Source: Rufibacter roseus
GTDB taxonomy: Bacteria; Bacteroidota; Bacteroidia; Cytophagales; Hymenobacteraceae
Direction: 5' to 3'
DNA: 64,000 bases
Assembly (NCBI RefSeq): GCF_001647285.1
Contig: NZ_LRML01000001.1
Span: 496,001 to 560,000, forward strand
The notes under the pieces were generated by a model. It made no database searches and was not told the origin of the DNA. It saw nothing but the letters and a program-made list of their open reading frames with translations. Both the position numbers and the translations under genes were made by a program. Shown here in pieces: positions 42,878-49,211 of the stretch. The number at the start of each line of letters is the position of its first letter. Within the stretch, counting starts at the first letter, position 1.

Positions 42878-43954
42878 TTACCGAGGTACCGTTTTGTACA
42901 GGAATATACCAATGCCGGAGAATACAATGAGCGGAATCCAGGCGGCAAACATGGGGTGAATACCGCCTACCGAGGCTAGGCTCCGGCTCATCATCACGAA
43001 GATAATAAACACGAAGGCCAGCACGAATCCGAGTGCTATCTGCAGGCCGACGCCTCCTCGTACCTTCCTGGAACTCAGAATCACGCCAATAATGGTAAGC
43101 ACGGTAATGGCAAAAGGGTAACTCATGCGCTCGTACTTTTCAGTCATGTACATTTCCACATCCGTGGCGCCACGTAAGATTTTCTCATCTATGAGTGCGT
43201 TTAGCTCTGCATTGGTGAGGGTTTCTTTCAGGCGGTAGGTACTGGCAAAATCTTTGGGCAGCATGTTGAGCGTGGTGTCAACCGCTCCGCCATGTTGAAT
43301 GGTCTCTTTATCGCCGTTAAAGGTGCGCAGGGTGTAGCTGTCCATGTGCCACTTTTGTTTGGTACTGTCCCAGCGAATGCTCTCAGAAGTCAATTTGCTC
43401 AGCAGCTCCTGTTTTCTGATTTTTTCCAGCGTAAACTTATAGCCCACATTGGCGTGGTTGTTATAGCTTTCCAGGTAAGCATAAGTTTCTGGCCCAATAC
43501 GGAAATGCACATTTCGCCCCTCAAACGTGTAAGGGTTCTTTACATACTTAATCTCAAAAGCAACGCGTGTTTTGTTGGCAGTAGGAATAACATACGAAGC
43601 GAAAAAGAAGATAAGTATCCCGATGATGATAGACCCGATGATGTAAGGCACCAGCATCCGTTTAAAAGAGACACCACTGCTCAGAATAGCCACAATTTCC
43701 GTACGTGTGGCAAGCTTTGCCGTCACAAACACCGTAGCAATAAACACCGTGATAGGGCTCAGCATGTTGATGTAATGCGGAATCATGTTCATGTAATAAT
43801 CGAACACAATGATCTTCACGGGGAGGTTGTGCTGAATGAAATCATCATTCTTCTCTACAAAGTCAATCACGCAGATTACCGCAATCAGAATGATCACCAC
43901 AAACACGAACGTGGTCAGGAACTTCTGGAGAATATATTTATCTAAAAGCTTCAC
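42878..43954 (-). CDS. LptF/LptG-family permease (YjgP/YjgQ)
   Basis: This 358-residue inner-membrane component of the lipopolysaccharide export ABC transporter (LptB2FG) begins MKLLDKYILQKFLTTFVFVV, the standard family start. Three N-terminal helices follow, including SPITVFIATVFVTAKLA and the cytosolic coupling region TRTEIVAILSSGVSFKRML. Then come a periplasmic beta-jellyroll domain (about 130-270) and three C-terminal helices. It is preceded by tgt 108 bp upstream on the same strand, a common pairing in this phylum. Whether it is LptF or LptG cannot be told from this alone. Heptad repeats border it on both sides. Confidence 0.92.
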   Translation of the reverse strand: MKLLDKYILQKFLTTFVFVVIILIAVICVIDFVEKNDDFIQHNLPVKIIVFDYYMNMIPHYINMLSPITVFIATVFVTAKLATRTEIVAILSSGVSFKRMLVPYIIGSIIIGILIFFFASYVIPTANKTRVAFEIKYVKNPYTFEGRNVHFRIGPETYAYLESYNNHANVGYKFTLEKIRKQELLSKLTSESIRWDSTKQKWHMDSYTLRTFNGDKETIQHGGAVDTTLNMLPKDFASTYRLKETLTNAELNALIDEKILRGATDVEMYMTEKYERMSYPFAITVLTIIGVILSSRKVRGGVGLQIALGFVLAFVFIIFVMMSRSLASVGGIHPMFAAWIPLIVFSGIGIFLYKTVPR

Positions 43955-43961
43955 ACTGTTT

Positions 43962-44067
43962 AATTATGAATTAAAAATTAGAAATTAGAAATGACTTCTG
44001 ATTTCTAAGACAACTGAAAAAGGAGCATCCCCAATTTCTAATTCATAATTTCTAATTTCTAATTAAA
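43962..44067. repeat. H7 heptad repeat, two inverted arms between tgt and the lpt gene
   Basis: The left arm is AATTATG, AATTAAA, AATTAGA, AATTAGA, AATGACT (43,962-43,996). The right arm is AATTTCT, AATTCAT, AATTTCT, AATTTCT, AATTAAA (44,033-44,067). The right arm is close to the reverse complement of the left. Its last unit contains the tgt stop codon (44,063-44,065). Confidence 0.88.
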
Positions 44068-45193
44068 GTCTGGTCATTAACTTTTTCACCATTTCGTCTT
44101 TCCAGGTGCGGAAGGTGCCGGCTAAGATTTGCTCTCTGGCCTGACCCACGAGCCACAGGAAGAACGTGAGGTTGTGCACGCTGGCAATCTGGGCACCCAG
44201 CATTTCGGTGGCGTGCATGAGGTGGCGCAGATAAGCCTTGCTGTAAAACGAGCTCACGTAGCCACCCAACTCAGCATCAATTGGCGAGAAATCTTCTTTC
44301 CAGCGCTCATTTCTGATGTTGATGATCCCTTGAGTAGTGAAAAGCATGCCGTTTCTGGCATTTCTGGTCGGCAATACGCAGTCAAACATGTCTACGCCCA
44401 AGGCAATGTTCTCTAGAATGTTGGCTGGCGTGCCCACACCCATGAGGTAACGCGGTTTGTCGGCGGGCAGTATGTCACATACCAGTTCCGTCATTTCGTA
44501 CATCATCTCGGCGGGCTCGCCCACGCTTAAGCCACCAATGGCGTTGCCCGGTCTTCCTTTACTGGCAATGGTCTCGGCAGACTGTATGCGCAAGTCTTTG
44601 TAGGTGCTGCCCTGCACAATTGGGAAGAGGGTTTGCTCATAGCCGTAATGTCCTTCAGTAGCGTCAAAACGGTCAATGCAACGCTGCAGCCAACGGTGGG
44701 TACGCTCCATTGAATTCTTTGCGTACTTATAGTCGCAAGGGTAAGGGGTGCACTCGTCAAAAGCCATGATAATATCGGCCCCAATCACGCGCTGGGTGTC
44801 CATCACATTCTCAGGAGTGAACAGGTGCCTAGAGCCGTCAATATGGGAGCGGAATTTCACGCCCTCTTCCACAATCTTGCGGGTGCCGGAAAGGGAGAAA
44901 ACCTGATAGCCGCCGCTATCGGTCAAGATAGGTTTGTCCCAGCCGTTAAATTTGTGCAATCCGCCAGCTTTACCCAGCACATCCAGTCCTGGTCTCAAGT
45001 ATAAGTGATAGGTGTTACCTAAAATGATTTGGGCCTGAATGTCGTCGTGCAGCTCGCGCTGGTGCACGGCTTTTACGGTGCCGGCAGTGCCTACCGGCAT
45101 AAAAATAGGGGTTTGTATGGTGCCATGCGCCGTGGTAAGAACGCCGGCGCGGGCTTTGGAAGCGGGATCTTTCGCTACTAAATCAAAAGTCAT
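44063..45193 (-). CDS. tgt: Queuine/preQ1 tRNA-ribosyltransferase lacking the zinc cysteines
   Basis: This 376-residue enzyme swaps guanine 34 for preQ1 in Asp, Asn, His and Tyr tRNAs. The start is ATG 45,193 (MTFDLVAKDPASKARAG). The general-base region is LTDSGGYQVFSLS, substrate loops are AFDECTPYPCDY and FPIVQGSTYKDLR, and the nucleophile lies in GVDMFDCVLPTRNARNG. The usual zinc site CxCxxC before the last histidine is replaced by DAELGGYVSSFYSKAYL, while the later His of SVHNLTFFLWL is kept. I recall the same loss in other Bacteroidota Tgt proteins, so this is probably a lineage trait and not damage. It is followed by the lptF/G-type gene. Confidence 0.95.
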   Translation of the reverse strand: MTFDLVAKDPASKARAGVLTTAHGTIQTPIFMPVGTAGTVKAVHQRELHDDIQAQIILGNTYHLYLRPGLDVLGKAGGLHKFNGWDKPILTDSGGYQVFSLSGTRKIVEEGVKFRSHIDGSRHLFTPENVMDTQRVIGADIIMAFDECTPYPCDYKYAKNSMERTHRWLQRCIDRFDATEGHYGYEQTLFPIVQGSTYKDLRIQSAETIASKGRPGNAIGGLSVGEPAEMMYEMTELVCDILPADKPRYLMGVGTPANILENIALGVDMFDCVLPTRNARNGMLFTTQGIINIRNERWKEDFSPIDAELGGYVSSFYSKAYLRHLMHATEMLGAQIASVHNLTFFLWLVGQAREQILAGTFRTWKDEMVKKLMTRL

Positions 45194-45286
45194 GTACAAC
45201 AGGTAAAGTGCCGGAGAAATCTACCTTTTAGTTCTTGTGCGGCAGAAGGTTGGCATTTTTGCCAAAGCCACTCTTTCTCCAAACCA

Positions 45287-45294
45287 CAAAGATA
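45287..45294 (-). promoter_or_regulatory. Candidate -7 box of tgt
   Basis: The minus-strand reading TATCTTTG fits TANNTTTG, 93 nt before the tgt ATG. The -33 box is not clear. Confidence 0.45.
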
Positions 45295-45336
45295 CAGATT
45301 GCCCTGCGGATAACCGCCACGCATCAAAATTTGTGC

Positions 45337-45344
45337 TACATTTG
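45337..45344 (+). promoter_or_regulatory. Candidate -7 box of the small lipoprotein gene
   Basis: TACATTTG fits TANNTTTG, 32 nt before the ATG at 45,377. It is back to back with the tgt box, 42 bp away. Confidence 0.5.
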
Positions 45345-45376
45345 GTTCAACATTCAAGTCTGTAAAAATGCAATAA

Positions 45377-45871
45377 ATGAAAACGTATGTTAAAGTTGTA
45401 AGCTTATGGTTGGCACTGGTTTTTACTGGCTCATGTGGGGGGAAGGAAAACCTAGAGAGGGAGGCAAATCTAGCCTCTGAAACTTCCATTGCCGGTGAGG
45501 CAGCCATGGAAGGCGACGCTGGCTCCGCTTCAGGTAGTCTGACTTCAACTGAACCGGTCTCTGATGCCACTGCTGATAAGAAAGCGCAGAAAACTCAGAT
45601 TGTGAATGCATCTGTGCCTTTAGAAAAGCTTTTTCATGCCTGGGTGAGTGATTTAAATGACCCGCATGCTACTTTTGATTTAACAAAAGATGGTCTGTTT
45701 GTGGTAGACTATGACGGCGACGGAAACATGCCTTACCTGTTGAAAGGAGATTCATTGATAGTTTACTATGATTACGGAACGGAGAGAAGCCGAATAAAAA
45801 AATTGACGAATGACAGCCTTGTACTTAGCATGAACGGGTATGAAGTAGCCTATGTGAGGTGGAGAAATTAA
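45377..45871 (+). CDS. Putative lipoprotein, unknown function
   Basis: This 164-residue protein has a lipoprotein signal (VVSLWLALVFTGSCGGKEN; lipid on Cys20 or so). A low-complexity Ala/Ser/Glu/Thr linker follows to about residue 80, then a compact C-terminal domain of about 75 residues. This domain has WVSDLNDPHATFDLTKDGLF, DYDGDGNMPYLLKGDSLIVYYD and a run of short strands. The DYDGDGN motif resembles a calcium-binding loop, but the fold looks more like the small beta-barrel domains of envelope lipoproteins. It is not recognised by name. It is divergent from tgt and has its own -7 box. Confidence 0.7.
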   Translation: MKTYVKVVSLWLALVFTGSCGGKENLEREANLASETSIAGEAAMEGDAGSASGSLTSTEPVSDATADKKAQKTQIVNASVPLEKLFHAWVSDLNDPHATFDLTKDGLFVVDYDGDGNMPYLLKGDSLIVYYDYGTERSRIKKLTNDSLVLSMNGYEVAYVRWRN

Positions 45872-45928
45872 TCCTACTTCAGGTTATCTTTACAGCCAAA
45901 CTATTCCCTTCCTTTTAATCTTTTTTGC

Positions 45929-47065
45929 TTGTTTTCAGATTTACCCATTTTAGCTCAATATTTGCCATTAAGTCTGCTCGGGCTTATAGTGCTGATTCAG
46001 TTTTTTTATGAGTTTTATTATTTTCTGCCGCTCGCTTTCTATAAAGATCCAGCGCCAGCACGGGCAGAAGATCTGCCGCCGCTGTCTATTTTGGTGGCCG
46101 CCCATAATGAAGTAAAGAACCTGCAGGAACTGTTGCCAATGCTGGTACAGCAAGAGTATCCGGCGCCTTTTGAAATTATCATCATAGATGACCGCTCCTG
46201 GGACGGCACCCACGTGCTGGTGAAGGAGTACATGCTGGAGCACCCGCAGGTTAAGTTGGTGCGGGTAAAAGAAGAGGCGCGGTACATGAGCCATAAAAAA
46301 GTGGCGTTGTTTCTGGGCATAAAAGCGGCACAGAATGAGCACCTACTGTTCACAGACGCTGACTGCAGACCTGTTTCTGCCCAATGGGCGCAACGAATGG
46401 CCGCAGGATTTTCAGCAGGTGGGGATATCATTTTGGGCGTTTCTCCGTATATGCGTATATATGGATTCTTAAATCATTTAATCCGTTTTGAAACCTTCTT
46501 GACGGCAATGCAGTATCTGTCGTTTGCCAAGAAGGGGAGAGCGTACATGGGAGTGGGCCGAAACTTAGCCTACACCAAAACCACGTTCTTACGGAATAAA
46601 GGTTTTGCCAGCCATATCAGATCTGTAGGCGGTGATGATGACTTGTTTGTGCAGGAAGCCGCCAAACATTCTGCCGTTCAGATTGTCATTGAGAAAGACG
46701 CGCAAACAGAAAGTGCCCCCGAGACGCGGTGGCTCAGCTGGTGGAAACAAAAAAGAAGACATTTAGCCGCCGGAAGGCACTATAAGAAAAAAGCACAGTT
46801 CAGAATCGGACTTTTTGTCCTGTCTAACATACTGTTTTATGTAATATCAGGAGTTCTTTTGGGGGTTCAGTACCAATTGCACTGGGTTGGCGTTATTATT
46901 GGAGTGAGGTATGTGGCACTATATTGCACATATCTGCCAGTAGCCCGCCGGTTACATGACCCACTTAAATGGTGGCTGTTGCCTGTACTGGAACTGGGGT
47001 ATTACCTCAATTATATAGGGATTGGAATCTCTGTTCTAACGACTAAAAAGGTAAGATGGAAGTAA
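45929..47065 (+). CDS. Membrane glycosyltransferase, family 2
   Basis: This is a protein of about 378 residues. An N-terminal hydrophobic helix (PLSLLGLIVLIQFFYEFYYF) precedes a GT-A domain: PPLSILVAAHNEVKNLQELL, EIIIIDDRSWDGT with the nucleotide-binding Asp, HLLFTDADCRP as the DxD-like motif, and GGDDDLFVQEA near 235. A run ETRWLSWWKQKRRHLAAG matches the (Q/R)xxRW end motif. Two or three C-terminal helices follow. It would add sugar to a lipid or polymer at the inner membrane; the acceptor is unknown. The frame opens at TTG (45,929) with no nearby ATG, so a non-ATG start is likely. It overlaps the sigma-factor gene by 10 bp. Confidence 0.88.
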   Translation: MFSDLPILAQYLPLSLLGLIVLIQFFYEFYYFLPLAFYKDPAPARAEDLPPLSILVAAHNEVKNLQELLPMLVQQEYPAPFEIIIIDDRSWDGTHVLVKEYMLEHPQVKLVRVKEEARYMSHKKVALFLGIKAAQNEHLLFTDADCRPVSAQWAQRMAAGFSAGGDIILGVSPYMRIYGFLNHLIRFETFLTAMQYLSFAKKGRAYMGVGRNLAYTKTTFLRNKGFASHIRSVGGDDDLFVQEAAKHSAVQIVIEKDAQTESAPETRWLSWWKQKRRHLAAGRHYKKKAQFRIGLFVLSNILFYVISGVLLGVQYQLHWVGVIIGVRYVALYCTYLPVARRLHDPLKWWLLPVLELGYYLNYIGIGISVLTTKKVRWK

Positions 47066-47664
47066 ACAAGCAATTCTCCGCGAAAGCGAAACACGATTTT
47101 AAACTGATTCAGTCGGCCGTGGAAGATGGGGATGAGAAGGCATATGCAGAGCTGATGCAGATATACAAAAAGCCGGTTTATCACGTGGTGCTCAAGATGG
47201 TGCGTAACGCCGATGACGCCGAAGACCTCACCATCGAAGCTTTTGCGAAAGCCTTCCGTAACCTGCACAAGTTCAACCCCGAGTATGCCTTCAGTACCTG
47301 GCTTTTCCGTATCGCCACGAACAACTGCATCGACTTCATCCGGAAGAACAAGATCAAAACGATGAGCATTGACTCCGCCATCAAGATTGACAACGGCGAC
47401 GAGATCACCATCGACTTTAAAGACAACAACCTGAACCCGCAGGAGACGGCTATCAAAAACCAGAAAATCGAGATCATGCAGTACATCGTGAGCAAACTGC
47501 CTGATAAGTACCAGCGCCTCGTGACCCTCCGTTATTTTGATGAACTCTCCTATGAAGAAATAGCCACTGAATTGAGTGCCCCGCTAGGAACCGTAAAAGC
47601 CCAGCTTCACCGCGCCCGCGAGTTGCTCTATGACATGGTGAAAAATAAGAAACACTTGATTTAG
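47056..47664 (+). CDS. ECF-type RNA polymerase sigma factor
   Basis: This 202-residue sigma-70 family factor has region 2 at about residues 25-100 (YAELMQIYKKPVYHVVLKMV, ADDAEDLTIEAFAKAFRNL, FSTWLFRIATNNCIDFIRK) and region 4 at about 135-195 (LPDKYQRLVTLRYFDELSYEEIATEL, GTVKAQLHRARELL). The linker is acidic (DNGDEITIDFKDNN). Its start overlaps the glycosyltransferase stop by 10 bp, so the two are coupled. No anti-sigma gene (FecR or zinc-binding type) is next to it, unlike most ECF loci in this phylum, so its control is unclear. Heptad repeats, then a 24-bp-stem terminator, begin directly after the stop. Confidence 0.93.
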   Translation: MEVNKQFSAKAKHDFKLIQSAVEDGDEKAYAELMQIYKKPVYHVVLKMVRNADDAEDLTIEAFAKAFRNLHKFNPEYAFSTWLFRIATNNCIDFIRKNKIKTMSIDSAIKIDNGDEITIDFKDNNLNPQETAIKNQKIEIMQYIVSKLPDKYQRLVTLRYFDELSYEEIATELSAPLGTVKAQLHRARELLYDMVKNKKHLI

Positions 47665-47710
47665 ATGTTAGACGTTGGATATTAGATTTTAGACACAAGA
47701 CGTCAGACCT
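47662..47710. repeat. H7 heptad repeat array (7 units)
   Basis: TAGATGT, TAGACGT, TGGATAT, TAGATTT, TAGACAC, AAGACGT and CAGACCT start inside the stop codon of the sigma-factor gene and run into the palindrome that follows. This is the longest single array. Confidence 0.8.
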
Positions 47711-47755
47711 AAAACACCAGAAGCAGCCCGAGGGCTGCTTCTGGTGTTTTAGGTC
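47706..47755 (+). terminator. Perfect 50-bp palindrome, terminator of the sigma-factor gene
   Basis: GACCTAAAACACCAG AAGCAGCCC pairs without error with GGGCTGCTTCTGG TGTTTTAGGTC around GA (24-bp stem). Its right side also supplies the left arm of the next IP palindrome. Confidence 0.8.
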
Positions 47756-47783
47756 TGTTTTTGCGACATTAAGCCGAAAACGC
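47744..47783. repeat. IP palindrome copy 18
   Basis: The arms GTGTTTTAGGTCTG and AAGCCGAAAACGC surround TTTTTGCGACATT. It overlaps the perfect 50-bp palindrome by 12 bp. Confidence 0.65.
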
Positions 47784-47826
47784 TGTTCAGGTGTTCTCCA
47801 GTTGCCAAGGCGATAGTGCATGCTCT

Positions 47827-48068
47827 AGCAGATTCCCCCCTTTGAAGGGGGCGAAGGGGGATGTATACAGGAGAGACACGTATTGCTGATCTGTAGGGGC
47901 GTATAGCATACGCCCTGCTTAGTTATTGATGATGTTCTATTGCAGGCGGAACACGTTGGCCACCGCAGCGGAAAGGTAAAGCCCTGTCCGTAAACAGAAA
48001 TGGTTGGAACACCATGCCCGGCAGGTGTAAACATCCCCCCTTCGCCCCCTTCAAAGGGGAAGTCTGCT
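47827..48068. mobile_element. MITE-like composite element with about 38-bp terminal inverted repeats
   Basis: The left end (AGCAGATTCCCCCC, then TTTGAAGGGGGCGAAGG, GGGATGT) and the right end (ACATCCCCCC, TTCGCCCCCTTCAAAGG, GGAAGTCTGCT) are inverted copies. The 242-bp unit has no coding capacity. Inside are GGGCGTAT AGC ATACGCCC (47,897-47,915) and TGGCCACCGCAGCGG followed by CCTGTCCGTAAA. A diverged relative is at 36,631-36,842, and a right end alone at 53,889-53,935. No flanking duplication is clear. Confidence 0.65.
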
Positions 48069-48106
48069 TATAATAGGCGTAAAAGGAGAAGCTTTAAATA
48101 TAAAAT

Positions 48107-48145
48107 CGTTTTCAGCCTAAATTTTAGAAAACAACGCAAAAACGC
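48107..48145. repeat. Degenerate IP palindrome copy 19
   Basis: The arms CGTTTTCAGCCTA and CAACGCAAAAACGC surround AATTTTAGAAAA. It lies between the composite element and rsmG. Confidence 0.55.
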
Positions 48146-48166
48146 ACCTCCTGCACTTACTTCAAA

Positions 48167-48201
48167 ACTCAAGACTCAGAACTCGAGACTCAGGACTCTT
48201 T
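48167..48201. repeat. H7 heptad repeat array (5 units)
   Basis: ACTCAAG, ACTCAGA, ACTCGAG, ACTCAGG and ACTCTTT lie just upstream of rsmG. The same heptad type (ACTCAAG/ACTCAGA) occurs between atpD and atpC. Confidence 0.85.
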
Positions 48202-48205
48202 TAAT

Positions 48206-48213
48206 TATCTTTG
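48206..48213 (+). promoter_or_regulatory. Candidate -7 box of rsmG
   Basis: TATCTTTG fits TANNTTTG and ends 5 nt before the rsmG ATG, which would give a leaderless or nearly leaderless message. No -33 box is evident; the heptad array occupies that place. Confidence 0.45.
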
Positions 48214-48218
48214 AGCCT

Positions 48219-48860
48219 ATGAACGCGAACTCCGTCGATATTCTTCTCCAATATTTTCCAGATCTCACTCCTGAGCAACAGCAGCAGTTTTCGCAGCTGG
48301 TGGAGTTGTACGGGGAATGGAACTCCAAAATCAATGTCATCTCCCGCAAAGACATGGACAACCTGATGGTGAACCATATTCTGCACTCGCTGGGCATTGC
48401 CAAAGTGGTACAGTTCCCGGCGGGTACCAGCGTAATGGACGTGGGAACGGGCGGCGGATTGCCAGGGTTGCCATTAGCCATTCTGTTCCCCGAGGTGAAG
48501 TTTCATTTGGTAGATTCCATTGGCAAGAAGATTCACGTGGTGCAGGAGATTGCGCACGAGCTGAAATTACATAATGTGAAAGCCAGCCATACCCGCGCTG
48601 AGCAGGTGCATGAGAAGTATGACTATATAGTGAGTCGTGCGGTGGCCAGATTGGCTACTTTCTACCAGTGGATTCAGTTTAGCTTCAAGAAAGAGAGCGT
48701 GCCGGAGCAAGGGCTGTATTATCTGAAAGGCGGTGATTTAGAAGAAGAACTAGCCGAGGCAGGGCTGGTGCATGAGGTATTTGAACTGAACAGTTACTTC
48801 AACGAAGAGTTCTTTGAAACCAAGAAAGTGGTGTTCGTGCCCCAGCACCCAACGGCGTAA
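48219..48860 (+). CDS. rsmG: 16S rRNA (guanine-527-N7)-methyltransferase
   Basis: This 213-residue methyltransferase modifies G527 of 16S rRNA with SAM. The ATG at 48,219 (MNANSVDILLQYFPDL) is preferred, because the open frame upstream to 48,000 is repeat DNA with no protein character. Blocks are FSQLVELYGEWNSKINVISRKD, HILHSLGIAK, the SAM motif VMDVGTGGGLPGLPLAILFP at about residues 72-91, VDSIGKKIHVVQEIA, and DYIVSRAVARLATF. Standard length. It stands alone between repeat-rich gaps. Confidence 0.95.
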   Translation: MNANSVDILLQYFPDLTPEQQQQFSQLVELYGEWNSKINVISRKDMDNLMVNHILHSLGIAKVVQFPAGTSVMDVGTGGGLPGLPLAILFPEVKFHLVDSIGKKIHVVQEIAHELKLHNVKASHTRAEQVHEKYDYIVSRAVARLATFYQWIQFSFKKESVPEQGLYYLKGGDLEEELAEAGLVHEVFELNSYFNEEFFETKKVVFVPQHPTA

Positions 48861-48863
48861 ATC

Positions 48864-48902
48864 TATTTTTGGCCTGTTTTCTGGAAAACTGTCTTAAAAC
48901 GC
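48864..48902. repeat. IP palindrome copy 20
   Basis: The arms TATTTTTGGCCTG and CTGTCTTAAAACGC surround TTTTCTGGAAAA. It starts 4 bp after the rsmG stop. Confidence 0.75.
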
Positions 48903-48906
48903 ATTA

Positions 48907-49072
48907 TCGCTGTCCCTTCTCCTTAGGGGAGAAGGTTAGGATGAGGGGAAACTACGGTTCAAGCTGTAAAAGCAGCTATTCAAGGTAAGTTTAACAGCCT
49001 GAATTAGGCAAGAGGTATTGCTTCATAGCAAATGGTTGTCCCCTAACCCTCTACTCGAGGGAGAGGGGATAC
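48907..49072. mobile_element. Second MITE-like element with inverted G/C-rich ends
   Basis: The left end (TGTCCCTTCTCCTTAGG, GGAGAAGGTTAGGATGAGGG) and the right end (GTCCCCTAACCCTCTACTCG, AGGGAGAGGGGATA) are inverted relatives, about 165 bp overall, with no coding sequence between. A related single end occurs at 54,122-54,158 (CCCTAACCCTCTCCCTTGGG, GAGAGAG). Such ends resemble the common CCCTCTCC repeats of many bacterial genomes. Mobility is inferred only from the structure. Confidence 0.5.
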
Positions 49073-49078
49073 CGCTTT

Positions 49079-49117
49079 TCTGTTTTCAGCCTAATTTCTG
49101 AAAAACAGACTGAAAAG
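49079..49117. repeat. IP palindrome copy 21
   Basis: The arms TCTGTTTTCAGCCTA and CAGACTGAAAAG surround ATTTCTGAAAAA, next to the second MITE-like element. Confidence 0.65.
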
Positions 49118-49134
49118 AGCTAGGGCCATAAAAG

Positions 49135-49172
49135 AGAAGCCGCTCCAGTAGTGGGGCGGCTTCTGCTTTTAT
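49135..49172. terminator. Bidirectional terminator between rsmG and the AAA+ gene
   Basis: AGAAGCCGCTCC pairs with GGGGCGGCTTCT (one G-T-type mismatch) around AGTAGT, followed by GCTTTTA on the plus strand and preceded by AAAAG for the minus strand. Confidence 0.75.
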
Positions 49173-49211
49173 AGATACTGTTCAGTAAAAATTTGCGCTG
49201 ATGGAGCAGAG

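Noticed and set aside
48000-48218. Longer N-terminus for rsmG
   Set aside because: It would translate the right end of the composite element, an IP palindrome and a heptad array; the family protein begins at 48,219.
47827-49072. Insertion sequence with transposase
   Set aside because: There are inverted ends but no frame resembling a transposase; described as MITE-like only.
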